Assembly (NCBI GenBank): GCA_015065165.1
Contig: SVQU01000002.1
Coordinates: forward strand, 38,460-102,459
From: Oscillospiraceae bacterium
GTDB lineage: Bacteria > Bacillota > Clostridia > Oscillospirales > CAG-382
DNA length: 64,000 nt
Reading direction: 5' to 3'
Shown: piece after piece, positions 45,378-54,142 of the stretch
Layout: each line of letters begins with the position of its first letter
How positions within the stretch are numbered: position 1 is the first letter of the stretch
Translations under genes and position numbers: made by a program
Notes under the pieces: model-generated
The model's database searches: none
What the model was told of the DNA's origin: nothing
What the model saw: only the letters and a program-made list of their open reading frames with translations

Positions 45378-47084
45378 TTATAGAGGAGAACCGTCTTTTG
45401 CGCGCTTAATCTTGTTTGTGGTGGTCTTCACAAAAGGCGTTTCGCGAATAATAACGTTGTTAATCTGCTTATAGGTGGGGAGCTTTTCCAACGCCTTGAA
45501 AATATCGGATTTAAGCTTTTGCTGAAGTTCTGCGCGGTTGGTAAGCGCGAGAGTTTCGGGGTCGATAATACATTCAACGCAAAGGGCATCCTCGTTGCCG
45601 TTTTCATCGCGGGTGGCATAAACAAGGTTTTCCAAAACGTAGGGAATACCGCCTATGTAATCCTCTAATTCCTCGGGATAAATGTTTTTGCCGTTACCGA
45701 GAATTATGATATTTTTCTTTCTGCCTGTGATAACAATCTGTTTCTTTTTGTTAATCTTGCCGAAGTCCCCTGTGCGGAAATATCCGTCCTCGGTAAATAC
45801 CTCTGCGGTGGCTTCCTCGTTCTTGTAATAACCAAGCATAACGATACCGCCCTTAACGCAAATTTCGCCCTCGCCGTCCTCGTTGGGTTCGTCAATGCGA
45901 ACGTCAATGCAGTCTATCCAATAACCAACGGTTCTGGGGTCGTTGTCAAATTCGGTGTTAACCGAAACAAGGGGCGAACATTCGGTAATGCCATAGCCGT
46001 TGGTTACTATAATACCGATGTCATCGAAGAAGTCTGCAACCTCTGCGCGGAGGGGTGCAGAACCGCAAACCAATTTTTCCAAATTACCGCCCAAAGCGTT
46101 GTGAAGCTCTGCAAAAAGCTTGCGACGGATGTCTATACCCATAGAACGGAGGAAGTTGGAAACCTTAATTGCCATTTTAATGGTTTTGGTTTTGCCCTTT
46201 TCCTCGATAGATGCCTGCATACGGCGGTAAAGAACCTCGATAATTGCAGGAACAACAAACATATAACCCGGCTTGTAAAGAGCAAGGTTTTTAACAACTC
46301 TCTTAAGGCTGTCGTTGATACAAAGGGTAGCGCGGCTGTGAATTGCAACCAAAATACCTGCAACTGCCTCGTAGGAATGGTGATAGGGAAGAATGGAAAG
46401 GCCAACCTCGCGGATAACCGCCAGACGTAAGCCGGAATCTACAAGATGAACAAGGTTGTTTTCGGAAAGCATAACGCCCTTTGCCAAGCCTGTTGTACCC
46501 GAGGTATAAAGAAGCATTTTCATTGCATCTTTGTCCTTGGTTTCCATGCTGACGAAACTGCGGTCGCCGTTTTCATAAAGCTCTTTGCCCTTTTGAAGAA
46601 GCTTATTGAAGGATAAAAATTCGTTGTCGTCCTCATCTCTGTCGAAGCAAACGAAATATTTAACGTTGGGGAGCTGTTCTCTCACGTTGCGGAATATTGC
46701 TTCGCGCTTGCCGTCGCAAAAGATAATATCGTCGTCGCCGTGGTTGATAATATGTACTAAATCAGCCTCGGGCAATTCCTTGTCGATGGGACAGAATACG
46801 CCCTCGCTCTGCAAAGCGGTGAGATAGGTGAGAATCCAATTATAGCTGTTTTCGCCCACACACGCAATGTGTCCGCTTGCCATACCCAAAGAATTCAAGC
46901 CTGTGCCAAGCCAAAAGGTTTCAAGCTGAAACTGCTTGTAGGTAACTTCGCGCACGCCATCTTTTGTGCGGTATTTATAAGCAATTCTGTCTCCCTCTGC
47001 AGCAACCGACATTTGTAAAATGTGTTTGATGCTGTTGGGGACGGGAAGTACCTTTGGTTTTTTTGCAATAGCGTTCTTTGCCAT
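45378..47084 (-). CDS. AMP-forming acyl-CoA synthetase
   Basis: The 568-residue enzyme belongs to the adenylate-forming family and would activate a fatty or other carboxylic acid with ATP and CoA. It has the P-loop LLYTSGTTGLAKGVML (near 185), the motif NGYGITECSPLVS (near 355), YFRTGDFGKI (near 430), and GRKKNIIILGNGKNIYPEELE (near 450), described by its ends. Similarity is to long-chain FadD-type enzymes. The chosen ATG at 47084 follows AAGGAGAG; an earlier in-frame start at 47123 lacks one. There is no signal peptide. Its promoter contains a perfect palindrome. Confidence 0.92.
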   Translation of the reverse strand: MAKNAIAKKPKVLPVPNSIKHILQMSVAAEGDRIAYKYRTKDGVREVTYKQFQLETFWLGTGLNSLGMASGHIACVGENSYNWILTYLTALQSEGVFCPIDKELPEADLVHIINHGDDDIIFCDGKREAIFRNVREQLPNVKYFVCFDRDEDDNEFLSFNKLLQKGKELYENGDRSFVSMETKDKDAMKMLLYTSGTTGLAKGVMLSENNLVHLVDSGLRLAVIREVGLSILPYHHSYEAVAGILVAIHSRATLCINDSLKRVVKNLALYKPGYMFVVPAIIEVLYRRMQASIEEKGKTKTIKMAIKVSNFLRSMGIDIRRKLFAELHNALGGNLEKLVCGSAPLRAEVADFFDDIGIIVTNGYGITECSPLVSVNTEFDNDPRTVGYWIDCIDVRIDEPNEDGEGEICVKGGIVMLGYYKNEEATAEVFTEDGYFRTGDFGKINKKKQIVITGRKKNIIILGNGKNIYPEELEDYIGGIPYVLENLVYATRDENGNEDALCVECIIDPETLALTNRAELQQKLKSDIFKALEKLPTYKQINNVIIRETPFVKTTTNKIKRAKDGSPL

Positions 47085-47130
47085 TTTAAATACTCTCCTT
47101 ATAAGTTGATTGTTTCTTTTCACAGTGTCT

Positions 47131-47159
47131 ATTATACATAGTTTTCAAAACTATGTCAA
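47131..47159 (-). promoter_or_regulatory. Consensus promoter whose spacer is a palindrome
   Basis: On the minus strand TTGACA (47159-47154) and TATAAT (47136-47131) are perfect with a 17-bp spacer. A 21-bp palindrome with arms ACATAGTTTT and AAAACTATGT around one central base (47136-47156) fills the spacer and touches both boxes. It is a strong operator candidate for a dimeric repressor. Confidence 0.75.
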
Positions 47160-47192
47160 GCAGTTTGACAAATTATCTCGATTTTTCTTGTG

Positions 47193-47221
47193 TTGACTTT
47201 TTGGTTTTTAAATGCTATATT
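47193..47221 (+). promoter_or_regulatory. Sigma-A promoter of the DUF1836 gene
   Basis: TTGACT at 47193-47198 and TATATT at 47216-47221 have a 17-bp spacer. Confidence 0.6.
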
Positions 47222-47259
47222 ATATAATAATGTATATAATTTTTTAGAGTAGGCTTTTT

Positions 47260-47808
47260 ATGAGAATCAAATCCGACGATTTACTTAAAATACACCTCCC
47301 CCGCTGGGAGGAATTTCCCGATTTCGAGCTTTATATCGAGCAGGTTATCGGCTTTATCAACGATAAGCTTGCCGTTTTTAATATCAATGCCGACGAGCCG
47401 TTGATAACACCATCTATGATAAACAACTATGTAAAAAACGGCGTGCTTCACCCCCCTGTGAAGAAAAAGTACAACCGCGAGCATCTTGCAAAGCTGTTTA
47501 TAATTTGCATCGGCAAGCGTATGCTTTCTATTTCCGACCTTAAGGAATCTATAAACGCGATGATGCGCGTTTTTGAGGTTTCCGAGGGTTATAACATCTT
47601 TTGCGACGAGCTGGAATATGAAATCCTAAGCTCGGCTTTTCCCGAGGAATATCCCGCAAGAACGGTTATGTCCGCCCCCTCCCGCGAGGTGGCAACACTG
47701 CGCTCGCTGGCATCGGCCGTGGCAAAAATCCTGCTTTTCGACAGAATTATCGCCCAGCGTAAGCGTATAAGCAGCCTTGCCGCAAGGATTATGGAAGAAA
47801 ATAAATAA
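47260..47808 (+). CDS. DUF1836 protein with MerR-like DNA-binding segment
   Basis: The 182-residue protein matches DUF1836. The N-terminal half carries LITPSMINNYVKNGVLHPP followed by KKKYNREHLAKLFII, which looks like a MerR-type winged helix. LSISDLKESINAMM follows. The C-terminal half is helical. DUF1836 proteins are presumed regulators. It is divergent from the acyl-CoA synthetase gene, and the palindrome between them is a possible target, which is inference. Ribosome binding site is weak. Confidence 0.88.
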   Translation: MRIKSDDLLKIHLPRWEEFPDFELYIEQVIGFINDKLAVFNINADEPLITPSMINNYVKNGVLHPPVKKKYNREHLAKLFIICIGKRMLSISDLKESINAMMRVFEVSEGYNIFCDELEYEILSSAFPEEYPARTVMSAPSREVATLRSLASAVAKILLFDRIIAQRKRISSLAARIMEENK

Positions 47809-47811
47809 AAT

Positions 47812-48113
47812 CAAAGGACAGAGATTTTTCTCTGTCCTTTCAGAGCGAAGACAAATGGATTATTTACGTCCTTGAAAGGATAAAAAGACAAATAACGAGT
47901 TTCATTTTTAATATGAAGCTCGTTATTGTTTTTATAAGGAATATTAATTTTTATTGTATTTTCAAGGACTTTGAAGAAATGCTCGACTACCTTACCATTG
48001 TAAGCCTACGCTCGCATTTCTTCAAAACTAACCTCATTTCTCTCACTCTGCTTCAGTCTGTAGACTTTGTCTACAGACTGAAAGGACAGAGCTTGAACTC
48101 TGTCCTTTTTTGC
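47812..48113 (+). other. Two matching terminators enclosing a structured stretch
   Basis: AAAGGACAGAG / CTCTGTCCTTT hairpins occur at 47819-47841 and 48082-48112, each with T-rich 3' ends. Between them lie hairpins AATAACGAG...CTCGTTATT (47893-47929), TTTGAAGAAATG...CATTTCTTCAAA (47969-48031), and CAGTCTGTAGAC / GTCTACAGACTG (48053-48081). A 94-codon open frame across this stretch has no ribosome binding site and is not called. It could be a small structured RNA. Confidence 0.5.
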
Positions 48114-48177
48114 GTTGGTGTCTTTAGATGTGGAAGAAACCCTCTGGTTTTATCAGTGGGAAAGATAGTGGAGCAAC

Positions 48178-48312
48178 AAAAAGCCTCCCTTGTGTAAAGG
48201 GAGGTGGATTTTGCGAAGCAAAAGACGGAGGGATTGTGATAGTAAATATATCAAAACAACCCCTCAGTCAGCGTTGCTGACAGCTCCCCTTACACAGGGG
48301 AGCCTTGTGCAA
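48178..48312. repeat. Clostridial dispersed repeat (GCCTCCCTT...AAGGGAGG type)
   Basis: The stretch has GCCTCCCTTGTGTAAAGGGAGG at one end (described by its arms CCTCCCTT/AAGGGAGG) and CAGCTCCCCTTACACAGGGGAG at the other, with TTTTGCGAAGCAAAA and GTCAGCGTTGCTGAC hairpins inside. I know this repeat type from many gut clostridia, usually unannotated. Confidence 0.7.
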
Positions 48313-48401
48313 CTACCCGTTTACGGGTTGCAGTGCGTGTAATGCGATAACGTTATTTAGGTGCCCCTTATAGGGGCTGTGCAAGAGTGGTATTGACGTT
48401 T

Positions 48402-49187
48402 TTAATTAAAAACGTCGTGGGTTTCGGGGATATAATCCTCGGGGTTAACTAAAGCGTTCTCCAATCGAAGCTCAAAATGAAGATGTGCAGGCTCGGCGTT
48501 TTCACATTTCGCTGTTCTGCCCACCGTTCCGATTTTCTGCCCTGCTTGGATTTCGTTGCCAACCGCGATGCCTTCGGCAAGTAACGGGTCAAGGTTCATA
48601 TAATAAGAAACCATACCGCCATCGTGGGTAACCGAAACGGTTGTGCCGTAGAAGTAATCGTTACTAACCGATTCTACCACGCCGTCGGTGAAGCAAACCA
48701 CGGTACTGCCCACCTCGGCGGCAATATCCACACCCGAATGAACGCGGTAATCCTTCATTGTTTCCGAGAAAACAAGCTTGTCCATGCTATAACCCTTTGC
48801 CACTGCGCCTACAACGGGGCTATAGAAAATGGGAAGCGTTCCGTCCCCGTCGGGGATAGAAACGTCGGCATCAACGTCGCTTTCCTCGTTTAATACGGGA
48901 GCACTCACCGAAGGCTCGGGCAAGGGTAAATCGTTTTGGGAAATATGAGGCACATCGCTGAGAATTTCTCCGCCAAACTGAATTTCGGGCATGGAGATAG
49001 GCGCAAGGCTTTCCTCGTAATCGTAAGAAACGCTGAAGATTCCCACTGTTGCCACAATAACAACGGTTATTGCCAAGCCGAGGTATATAAATGCCGAAAA
49101 TTTGGCTATTTTCTTGCCGATGGGCTCGGCGATTTTTTCGTCAACGTCATCGTCAACGCGGTTGTTTTTTTCCTGATTGTCGTTCAT
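48402..49187 (-). CDS. spoIIQ: SpoIIQ-like LytM/M23 endopeptidase-domain protein
   Basis: The 261-residue protein has one membrane anchor near residue 40 (FIYLGLAITVVIVATVGIF) after an acidic cytoplasmic N-terminus, a Ser/Pro/Asp linker, and a LytM domain. Zinc ligands are kept: HSGVD (near 150) and HLHFEL (near 240). SpoIIQ links forespore and mother cell during engulfment. In clostridia it often keeps the metal ligands, unlike B. subtilis. spoIID lies just upstream (63-base gap), the usual clostridial order, which supports the name. A GACGTTTTTAAT palindrome overlaps the stop codon. Confidence 0.87.
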   Translation of the reverse strand: MNDNQEKNNRVDDDVDEKIAEPIGKKIAKFSAFIYLGLAITVVIVATVGIFSVSYDYEESLAPISMPEIQFGGEILSDVPHISQNDLPLPEPSVSAPVLNEESDVDADVSIPDGDGTLPIFYSPVVGAVAKGYSMDKLVFSETMKDYRVHSGVDIAAEVGSTVVCFTDGVVESVSNDYFYGTTVSVTHDGGMVSYYMNLDPLLAEGIAVGNEIQAGQKIGTVGRTAKCENAEPAHLHFELRLENALVNPEDYIPETHDVFN

Positions 49188-49249
49188 AGGTTTTCCCCCT
49201 GAAAGTTGTTTTTGTCAAGGTTATTATTATCACTTTCAAGGGGTTTTAT

Positions 49250-50116
49250 TCAGTTGGCGTAAATTTTATTCAAAGTCAGTCCGGGATAATAATTTTCAAT
49301 AATTTCTTTAAAATCCCAACCGCTTTCCGCCTTTTTTTCGCTTCCGCAAATCGAAAGTCCAAAACCCTTTCCCACGCCGTAAACCAAGGTATGTATTCCA
49401 TCATCGGTAAATTCCAAGGCAAATTCTCCGCTGTCGGTGGATAACGCCTTCGACAATTCCTCTGCTTTTATATATTTACCGCCCAAAATCGCAAAATCGC
49501 ATTTGTTGTTATCCTTATAAACCAAAACCGAATTTTGGGTTAGCTCATCCCTTTCGCAACCTGCGATTTCCTGCAAAACCGCAAAATCCAAAACCGATTC
49601 CTTGGTGTGTAATTGGCAGGTTTCCTCCTCTTTTACGGCGGTGATATAGCTAAATTCGGGGCAATCAATGCTGCCGCTTCCGTTGCATAACGAAAATAAC
49701 GCCATAGCGGGTAAATTTTCAAAGGTAAGGCATAACCCAAGGGTTTCTTGGGTGGCGATAAGACATTTTTCAAGATAATCTCTTTCGGCAAGGGTGGGGT
49801 CGCCAAGGTTAAAACAGCAATCCCCGTTATCGCATACGTCAAAATCATCGTGCTTGCACCCAAAAAGCGAAAGATACGTCCCGCAGGACCTTGCCGCAAC
49901 GGCAAGAGCCTTTTTTGATTCCTTGTGCCGAAGCTCAGTCCCCTCGGCAAGAAGCACCCGCAGGGTAAATTCCTCTGCCGTCATTTGGGTTATTTCGCCC
50001 TTAACCGAAACCGAAATTGTGGGTAAATCGGGTTGTTCAACAAGTTTGTCCATACCAAAGGACACCCCCGTAACCATAATTGTTACACACAGAAAATATA
50101 TAATCCAAGGTTTCAT
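49250..50116 (-). CDS. spoIID: Stage II sporulation protein D
   Basis: The 288-residue protein has an N-terminal membrane segment (IIYFLCVTIMVTGVSFGM) and a SpoIID domain. AEEFTLRVLLAEGTEL-x-HKESKKALAVAARS corresponds to the conserved block with the catalytic Glu, and YGVGKGFGLSICGSEKKAE to the C-terminal G-x-G-HG-like block. SpoIID is a lytic transglycosylase that remodels septal peptidoglycan in engulfment. In the C-terminal block the usual GHGVGLSQ His is not seen (KGFGLSICG), so it is more divergent than typical. spoIIQ follows. AAAGGA precedes the ATG. Confidence 0.85.
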   Translation of the reverse strand: MKPWIIYFLCVTIMVTGVSFGMDKLVEQPDLPTISVSVKGEITQMTAEEFTLRVLLAEGTELRHKESKKALAVAARSCGTYLSLFGCKHDDFDVCDNGDCCFNLGDPTLAERDYLEKCLIATQETLGLCLTFENLPAMALFSLCNGSGSIDCPEFSYITAVKEEETCQLHTKESVLDFAVLQEIAGCERDELTQNSVLVYKDNNKCDFAILGGKYIKAEELSKALSTDSGEFALEFTDDGIHTLVYGVGKGFGLSICGSEKKAESGWDFKEIIENYYPGLTLNKIYAN

Positions 50117-50137
50117 AATAATCGTCCTTTCTTTTTT

Positions 50138-50634
50138 ATTGCCGTAGGGCGGGGGGGTTACTCCCGCCGTTTTTGCGGGACGTCGAGGACGCCCGCGATA
50201 ATGAAGAATGAAAAATGAAGAATGAAAAATTGTGGTAGGCTTTCGGCATTTTTCCGCCGAAAACCATTTTTTGTTTTAAAATATTACAGGCGGTTTTTTA
50301 TCGCCGTTGTTTGCAACGCGACAACAAAACAAACAAAACCACACCACGTTTGTAGGGGCGATTCACGAATCGCCCGTTTTAACATCCATTGTAGGGAACG
50401 GCGTCCTCGACGTTCCGTTCCGTCCGCGGGAATACGAGGGGGAATAGCCGTTCGCGCGCCGATAAATAGCAAATTCGAACGAACCCGCATCGCGACAGCA
50501 AAATAAACAAAACCACACCGCGCCCGTCCCGTCCGCGGAGAAGGGGCAACGATTACAAACTGAACCACATCGCGACAGCAAAACAAAAAAGCAACCTCTT
50601 CGGTTGCTTTATTTATATTAAATTTAAAAAACTT
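50138..50634. repeat. Repeat block upstream of spoIID
   Basis: A GTAGGGCGGGGG module (50143-50170) starts within 20 bases of the spoIID ribosome binding site. The long composite repeat follows at 50288-50585, direct orientation, with a GGGCGATTC palindrome (50352) and an empty GGAACG module (50394-50420). A GCAACC/GGTTGC terminator for the membrane protein gene is at 50588-50610. No promoter for spoIID was recognised. Confidence 0.8.
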
Positions 50635-51462
50635 TTATTCCTGACCGGCTTCTTTTTCTGCGGTTTCTTCCTCTTTCAAGGGGACGGTCTTTGCAGAAAT
50701 CAACCTTGCGGCGATATAGAACACAAAAACAATGTCAACCACCGAGAGGGCGGCGCTGTAATCGAAGGTAAACACCCCAAAGCCCAAACAATGAAGAATA
50801 AGGTTGGGGATAGCGTAAACCGAAAGCAGGAAAATTGCGATATAGCCGAAAGAATAGAAATAAATCGCGCTGCCAATGGATAAATAAGCCTTGCCCTCGC
50901 AAAAGAGGAAAAGCATTAAAAACGTCAAGCCTGTAAGGTGATATCCGCCGGAGTTTGCAAAAGGGGCGGAATTGTTGGCGAGGAAATCGCAAAGCAAACG
51001 CGACGCGGTGAAAAACATAGGGAAAAGAATTAAAACCGATAAAAGCTTGCGGTTGATAACCTCCAGCCCTGCGAACAAAAACACCGCTACGGACAATACC
51101 GACAAAAACGCCACGAGATAATCAAAAACGCCGAGGGATTCGGGCTTGGTAAAGCAATTCTGGGCGAAAATGATAAACGTTCCGAAGATAACAAAAGCAA
51201 GGGTACAGGATGCCGCCGAATTTAAAACGTCGGAAAGCTGGGGGACAGGCTTTTTGCCTTTGCCGTAAAAAAAGCCGAGGGCGAACAAAAGGGGAATAAT
51301 AACAACCGCCAGAACCGAAAAGGAATTGGATTGGAAGTTGTCTAAAAGATAATAGGTATAGTTGTTGTAGTTGTTTTCCATATTGTTAATTATAACAACC
51401 GTTCTTAAAAAGGACATAAGAACCGAAACGGCAACAACCGTGCCGACACGCTTTTTGCACAT
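50635..51462 (-). CDS. Multi-spanning membrane protein, unknown function
   Basis: This 275-residue protein is not recognised. It has about seven hydrophobic segments, for example VGTVVAVSVLMSFLRTVVII, FSVLAVVIIPLLFALGFFYG and YLVAFLSVLSVAVFLFAGLE. A short Lys-rich loop (GKGKKPVPQ) and an acidic C-terminus (EEETAEKEAGQE) are the only charged parts. The start at 51462 (MCKKRVG) follows GAAAGGGG; an in-frame ATG at 51513 lacks a site. It is 127 bases after the second SpoIID-family gene with a hairpin between. Confidence 0.75.
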   Translation of the reverse strand: MCKKRVGTVVAVSVLMSFLRTVVIINNMENNYNNYTYYLLDNFQSNSFSVLAVVIIPLLFALGFFYGKGKKPVPQLSDVLNSAASCTLAFVIFGTFIIFAQNCFTKPESLGVFDYLVAFLSVLSVAVFLFAGLEVINRKLLSVLILFPMFFTASRLLCDFLANNSAPFANSGGYHLTGLTFLMLFLFCEGKAYLSIGSAIYFYSFGYIAIFLLSVYAIPNLILHCLGFGVFTFDYSAALSVVDIVFVFYIAARLISAKTVPLKEEETAEKEAGQE

Positions 51463-51527
51463 AAAAAACAACCCCTTTCCGAAATTATAACACGTGAAGT
51501 TATTATAATTCAAGAAAAGGGGTTTGT

Positions 51528-51548
51528 AAAGAGGAAAACTCCTCTTTT
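51528..51548 (-). terminator. Hairpin after the SpoIID-family gene
   Basis: AAAGAGGA pairs with TCCTCTTT around a short loop, 40 bases after the stop. Confidence 0.55.
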
Positions 51549-51589
51549 AACATTTTATTAAAATTCGTCCCTGCAAAAAACCGAAAAGC

Positions 51590-53194
51590 TTAATAAAGAT
51601 CGGTAATTTTACTTCCGTTAAAGAAGAATTCAAGGATATATTTATGGCTGTAGCCGTCTGTGGCAAGCTTGTCGCTGCCCAATGCAGAGAACCCAACGCC
51701 GTGGCCTGCGCCCTGACCTTTAATGGTGATTCTGTCGGGTGCGATGCTTTCGCCCGAGGCGGTTTCGTAAACGTCGTCAAAGCTGTTAAAGGTTTTATAT
51801 CCGTCGGCAGTGAGAACGCCGTTTACCGTTTTGGTTTGGACTGTACCGCTTGTGGTGGTAACCGAAACGTCCGCGCTGTATTCCACACGGAAGTTTGCGC
51901 TGTCAAAGCCGCAGGCAGAACGGATAAATTCCGCAGTGCGAAGCTCGGTGGTGTTGCCCTTATCGTCGGTGAGTGAAAGAACGGTGATATAATCCGAGCC
52001 GTAGGGGTCGGTTTCGAGAACCGTCATAGACAGCGCATCACCCGAAAGACCTGTAATTCTGCTTCGGGATGCGATATAATCTGCAAATTCCTCTTTTGTA
52101 AAGGAACGCTCCCAAAGGTCGGTTTCGCCGTCTTCATCAAGAAAAACGGTGGTAAGATATGGGATCTCCTTGCCGCCCCACGCCGCCACCGAGGAACAGC
52201 TTGCGCCGCCGTTGGAGTTGTGGTAAAGAACGGTTATGGGCGAACCGTTGTAGGTACAAATCATACCCTTTGTGGCATCAACGATAGCGTTGTTTTCCTC
52301 GCTCATACGCTTAAGACCCTGATAAACCTGACAGCAGGCAGAGTTACAGCAAACGTCAAAGCCGTCGTCTCTGTGCTTTCTGCCCAGCGGGGTGGTTCTG
52401 GCAAGGATAGCAAAGGCGGTTCGGGTTTCTACGGTAACGTTGGTGCCGATTTCGTTTGCCATAATACATTTTGTATAATCCTCAAGACCAAGGCAGTTAA
52501 CCATTGTTAACAGTCCGTCGGAAACGCCATATTCGAAAAAGCCCCAATAAGCAAAGGTGTTTACTGCGCCCGTGCGGTGAATCATGGGGAATTCCACACT
52601 GCCGTTTTTGCCGCGTAGGGCAAATTTCCTGCCTGTGTTTTCAAAGGTGAAAAGAATTTTGCCGTTAGCGTCCAAAACGGTCAAACCGTTCTGCGCGGGG
52701 GCAACAACCTTGCCTGCGCCCGCTGCTTCGGCAGAGGAGGCGGGGTTCTTGCGAACCTCAAAGCCGCCCGCAACAATGGCAACAAAGCCGCCAACCGATT
52801 TCGCCTTTGACGAAGCCTCGCCAAAAGAACCGTGCTTGCTGACAAAAAGGCTGTAAGAGCCCACGTTGCCGTCGCCCTTGCGGACGCTTCCGTCAACAAA
52901 ATCGGCATTAACCTGAGGCATAATATAAATTGTTGTGTTGGGGATAGAGAAGGACGGTATAAAGCTTGTTCCGTCAGAATATCCCATCTCAAATCCGCTT
53001 GCCGAATCGGTTTTCGAGCAGAACATACGGGTGTCGGTGGTGGTGTTTGCATACATTCCCACGCGCACAATATGTCCCCCCGAACCCGCCGCCTCGGCAG
53101 GCATAAGGTTTTCCGTGCTGTCAACAAGCATGCCCGCGCAAAATACAAGAGCAAGCAAAATGCTGACAAAACGTTTGAAATTATACAATCTCAT
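51590..53194 (-). CDS. Secreted SpoIID/LytB-domain protein
   Basis: The 534-residue protein has a signal peptide (ILLALVFCAGMLVDS) and an N-terminal sporulation-related-repeat-like region (about 40-200, with HIVRVGMYANTTTD). The SpoIID domain covers about 200-530: LEDYTKCIMANEIGTNVTVE, ARTTPLGRKHRDDGFDVCC (described as seen), ITVLYHNSNGGASCSS and GQGAGHGVGFSALG, where the His of the GHG motif is kept. This is the typical C-terminal block, missing in the spoIID gene at 49250. It may be a cell-wall lytic enzyme or amidase enhancer. It overlaps the 165-residue gene upstream by 14 bases. Confidence 0.88.
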   Translation of the reverse strand: MRLYNFKRFVSILLALVFCAGMLVDSTENLMPAEAAGSGGHIVRVGMYANTTTDTRMFCSKTDSASGFEMGYSDGTSFIPSFSIPNTTIYIMPQVNADFVDGSVRKGDGNVGSYSLFVSKHGSFGEASSKAKSVGGFVAIVAGGFEVRKNPASSAEAAGAGKVVAPAQNGLTVLDANGKILFTFENTGRKFALRGKNGSVEFPMIHRTGAVNTFAYWGFFEYGVSDGLLTMVNCLGLEDYTKCIMANEIGTNVTVETRTAFAILARTTPLGRKHRDDGFDVCCNSACCQVYQGLKRMSEENNAIVDATKGMICTYNGSPITVLYHNSNGGASCSSVAAWGGKEIPYLTTVFLDEDGETDLWERSFTKEEFADYIASRSRITGLSGDALSMTVLETDPYGSDYITVLSLTDDKGNTTELRTAEFIRSACGFDSANFRVEYSADVSVTTTSGTVQTKTVNGVLTADGYKTFNSFDDVYETASGESIAPDRITIKGQGAGHGVGFSALGSDKLATDGYSHKYILEFFFNGSKITDLY

Positions 53195-53678
53195 AGCTTC
53201 CTTTCAATGTGAAATGCGCCGTTTGTCCCGTAATAAGTATCGCCTTTTTCGCAGAGCTTCCCGAGGGATAATAGATATGACCGAACTCCAAGGGCATACC
53301 CGAGAAAAGCTCGGTATTAACCGAAACGTCGGTAATCCCCTCGCCATCGAAGCAAGACGAGGTAACGGCAACAGCGCTTCCGCCGCGGAAAATTATTTCG
53401 CAATTGGGGGAAAGAATAACCATCTGTCCCTCGGTAAGCGAAACGTCGGTATAACCCGAGCCTCCCGAAAGACCGCCGTTTTGGGCAATCTCGTCGAGAA
53501 TTTCCTTTTTCAATTCTTCCTTAAAAACCTTTAGGTATCCATAATCAATAAGCGTGCTGTCGGGAATAGACTCGCCGGCTTTTGATGAATCCTCCGCAGG
53601 CGCGTTAACCGCAAAAGCGGAAAATACCACGGCAAAGGCGGTAAGGACAATTAAAAGCGAAACGGTAATTTTCTTCAC
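53181..53678 (-). CDS. Small exported protein, coupled to the SpoIID-family gene
   Basis: The 165-residue protein starts at a GTG (53678), chosen because CAAGGAGAG lies eight bases upstream and a signal peptide follows at once (KKITVSLLIVLTAFAVVFSAFA). The longer frame upstream lacks these. The mature part has a helix (LKVFKEELKKEILDEIAQNG) and a beta-rich domain with TDVSLTEGQMVILSPNCEI. No family is recognised. Its end overlaps the SpoIID-family gene, so the two are made together and probably meet outside the membrane. Confidence 0.78.
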   Translation of the reverse strand: MKKITVSLLIVLTAFAVVFSAFAVNAPAEDSSKAGESIPDSTLIDYGYLKVFKEELKKEILDEIAQNGGLSGGSGYTDVSLTEGQMVILSPNCEIIFRGGSAVAVTSSCFDGEGITDVSVNTELFSGMPLEFGHIYYPSGSSAKKAILITGQTAHFTLKGSYEIV

Positions 53679-54142
53679 AAATAATTCTCTCCTTGATATT
53701 TCGTTGGCGAAAAATATTTTTTCGGTCAAGTACACGTTAACCATTATATGCTTTTCCGCCTGCGAAAATGCGCGCATTTTGACGTTAAAAACCGCATTTT
53801 TCGGGGTAAAAATACCCCAAAAACCCATTGCGCACAATAATCTATCATACATATTATACCACATTTGTCAAGTCCCACCCTTTGTGCCCGCCCCCAAAAA
53901 GCCGACTATATCTTGGGTTTTGCCTTAACGGGATAAAACCCTGTAAATCTCCTCTGCCTCTATATCCTCCCCGAACCCGTACCGCCTGCCATATTTGTCG
54001 CCCGAACCCGTTCCGCCCGCCATATCGTTTGCCCCGAGCGAGGCGAACAATATAAAAACAAAGAGAGCAAAAATCCGAGAGGGAAAGCCCCCCTTGTTCT
54101 TGCTCTCTTATAAAGACGCAAAATGTTGGATTTTGCGCCGAA
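53679..54142 (-). promoter_or_regulatory. Promoter, leader and terminator region
   Basis: On the minus strand TTGACA (53871-53866) and TATGAT (53849-53844) have a 16-bp spacer. The leader to the GTG is about 160 bases and contains GCAAAATGCGCGCATTT-like hairpins. Two copies of CCCGAACCCGT with CCGCC and CCATAT lie at 53972-54028. An AAGAGAGCAA / TTGCTCTCTT terminator of the XRE gene is at 54059-54110. Confidence 0.6.

Noticed and set aside
47913..48197. 94-codon plus-strand frame
   Set aside because: No Shine-Dalgarno, and it runs through several perfect stems and a terminator hairpin.
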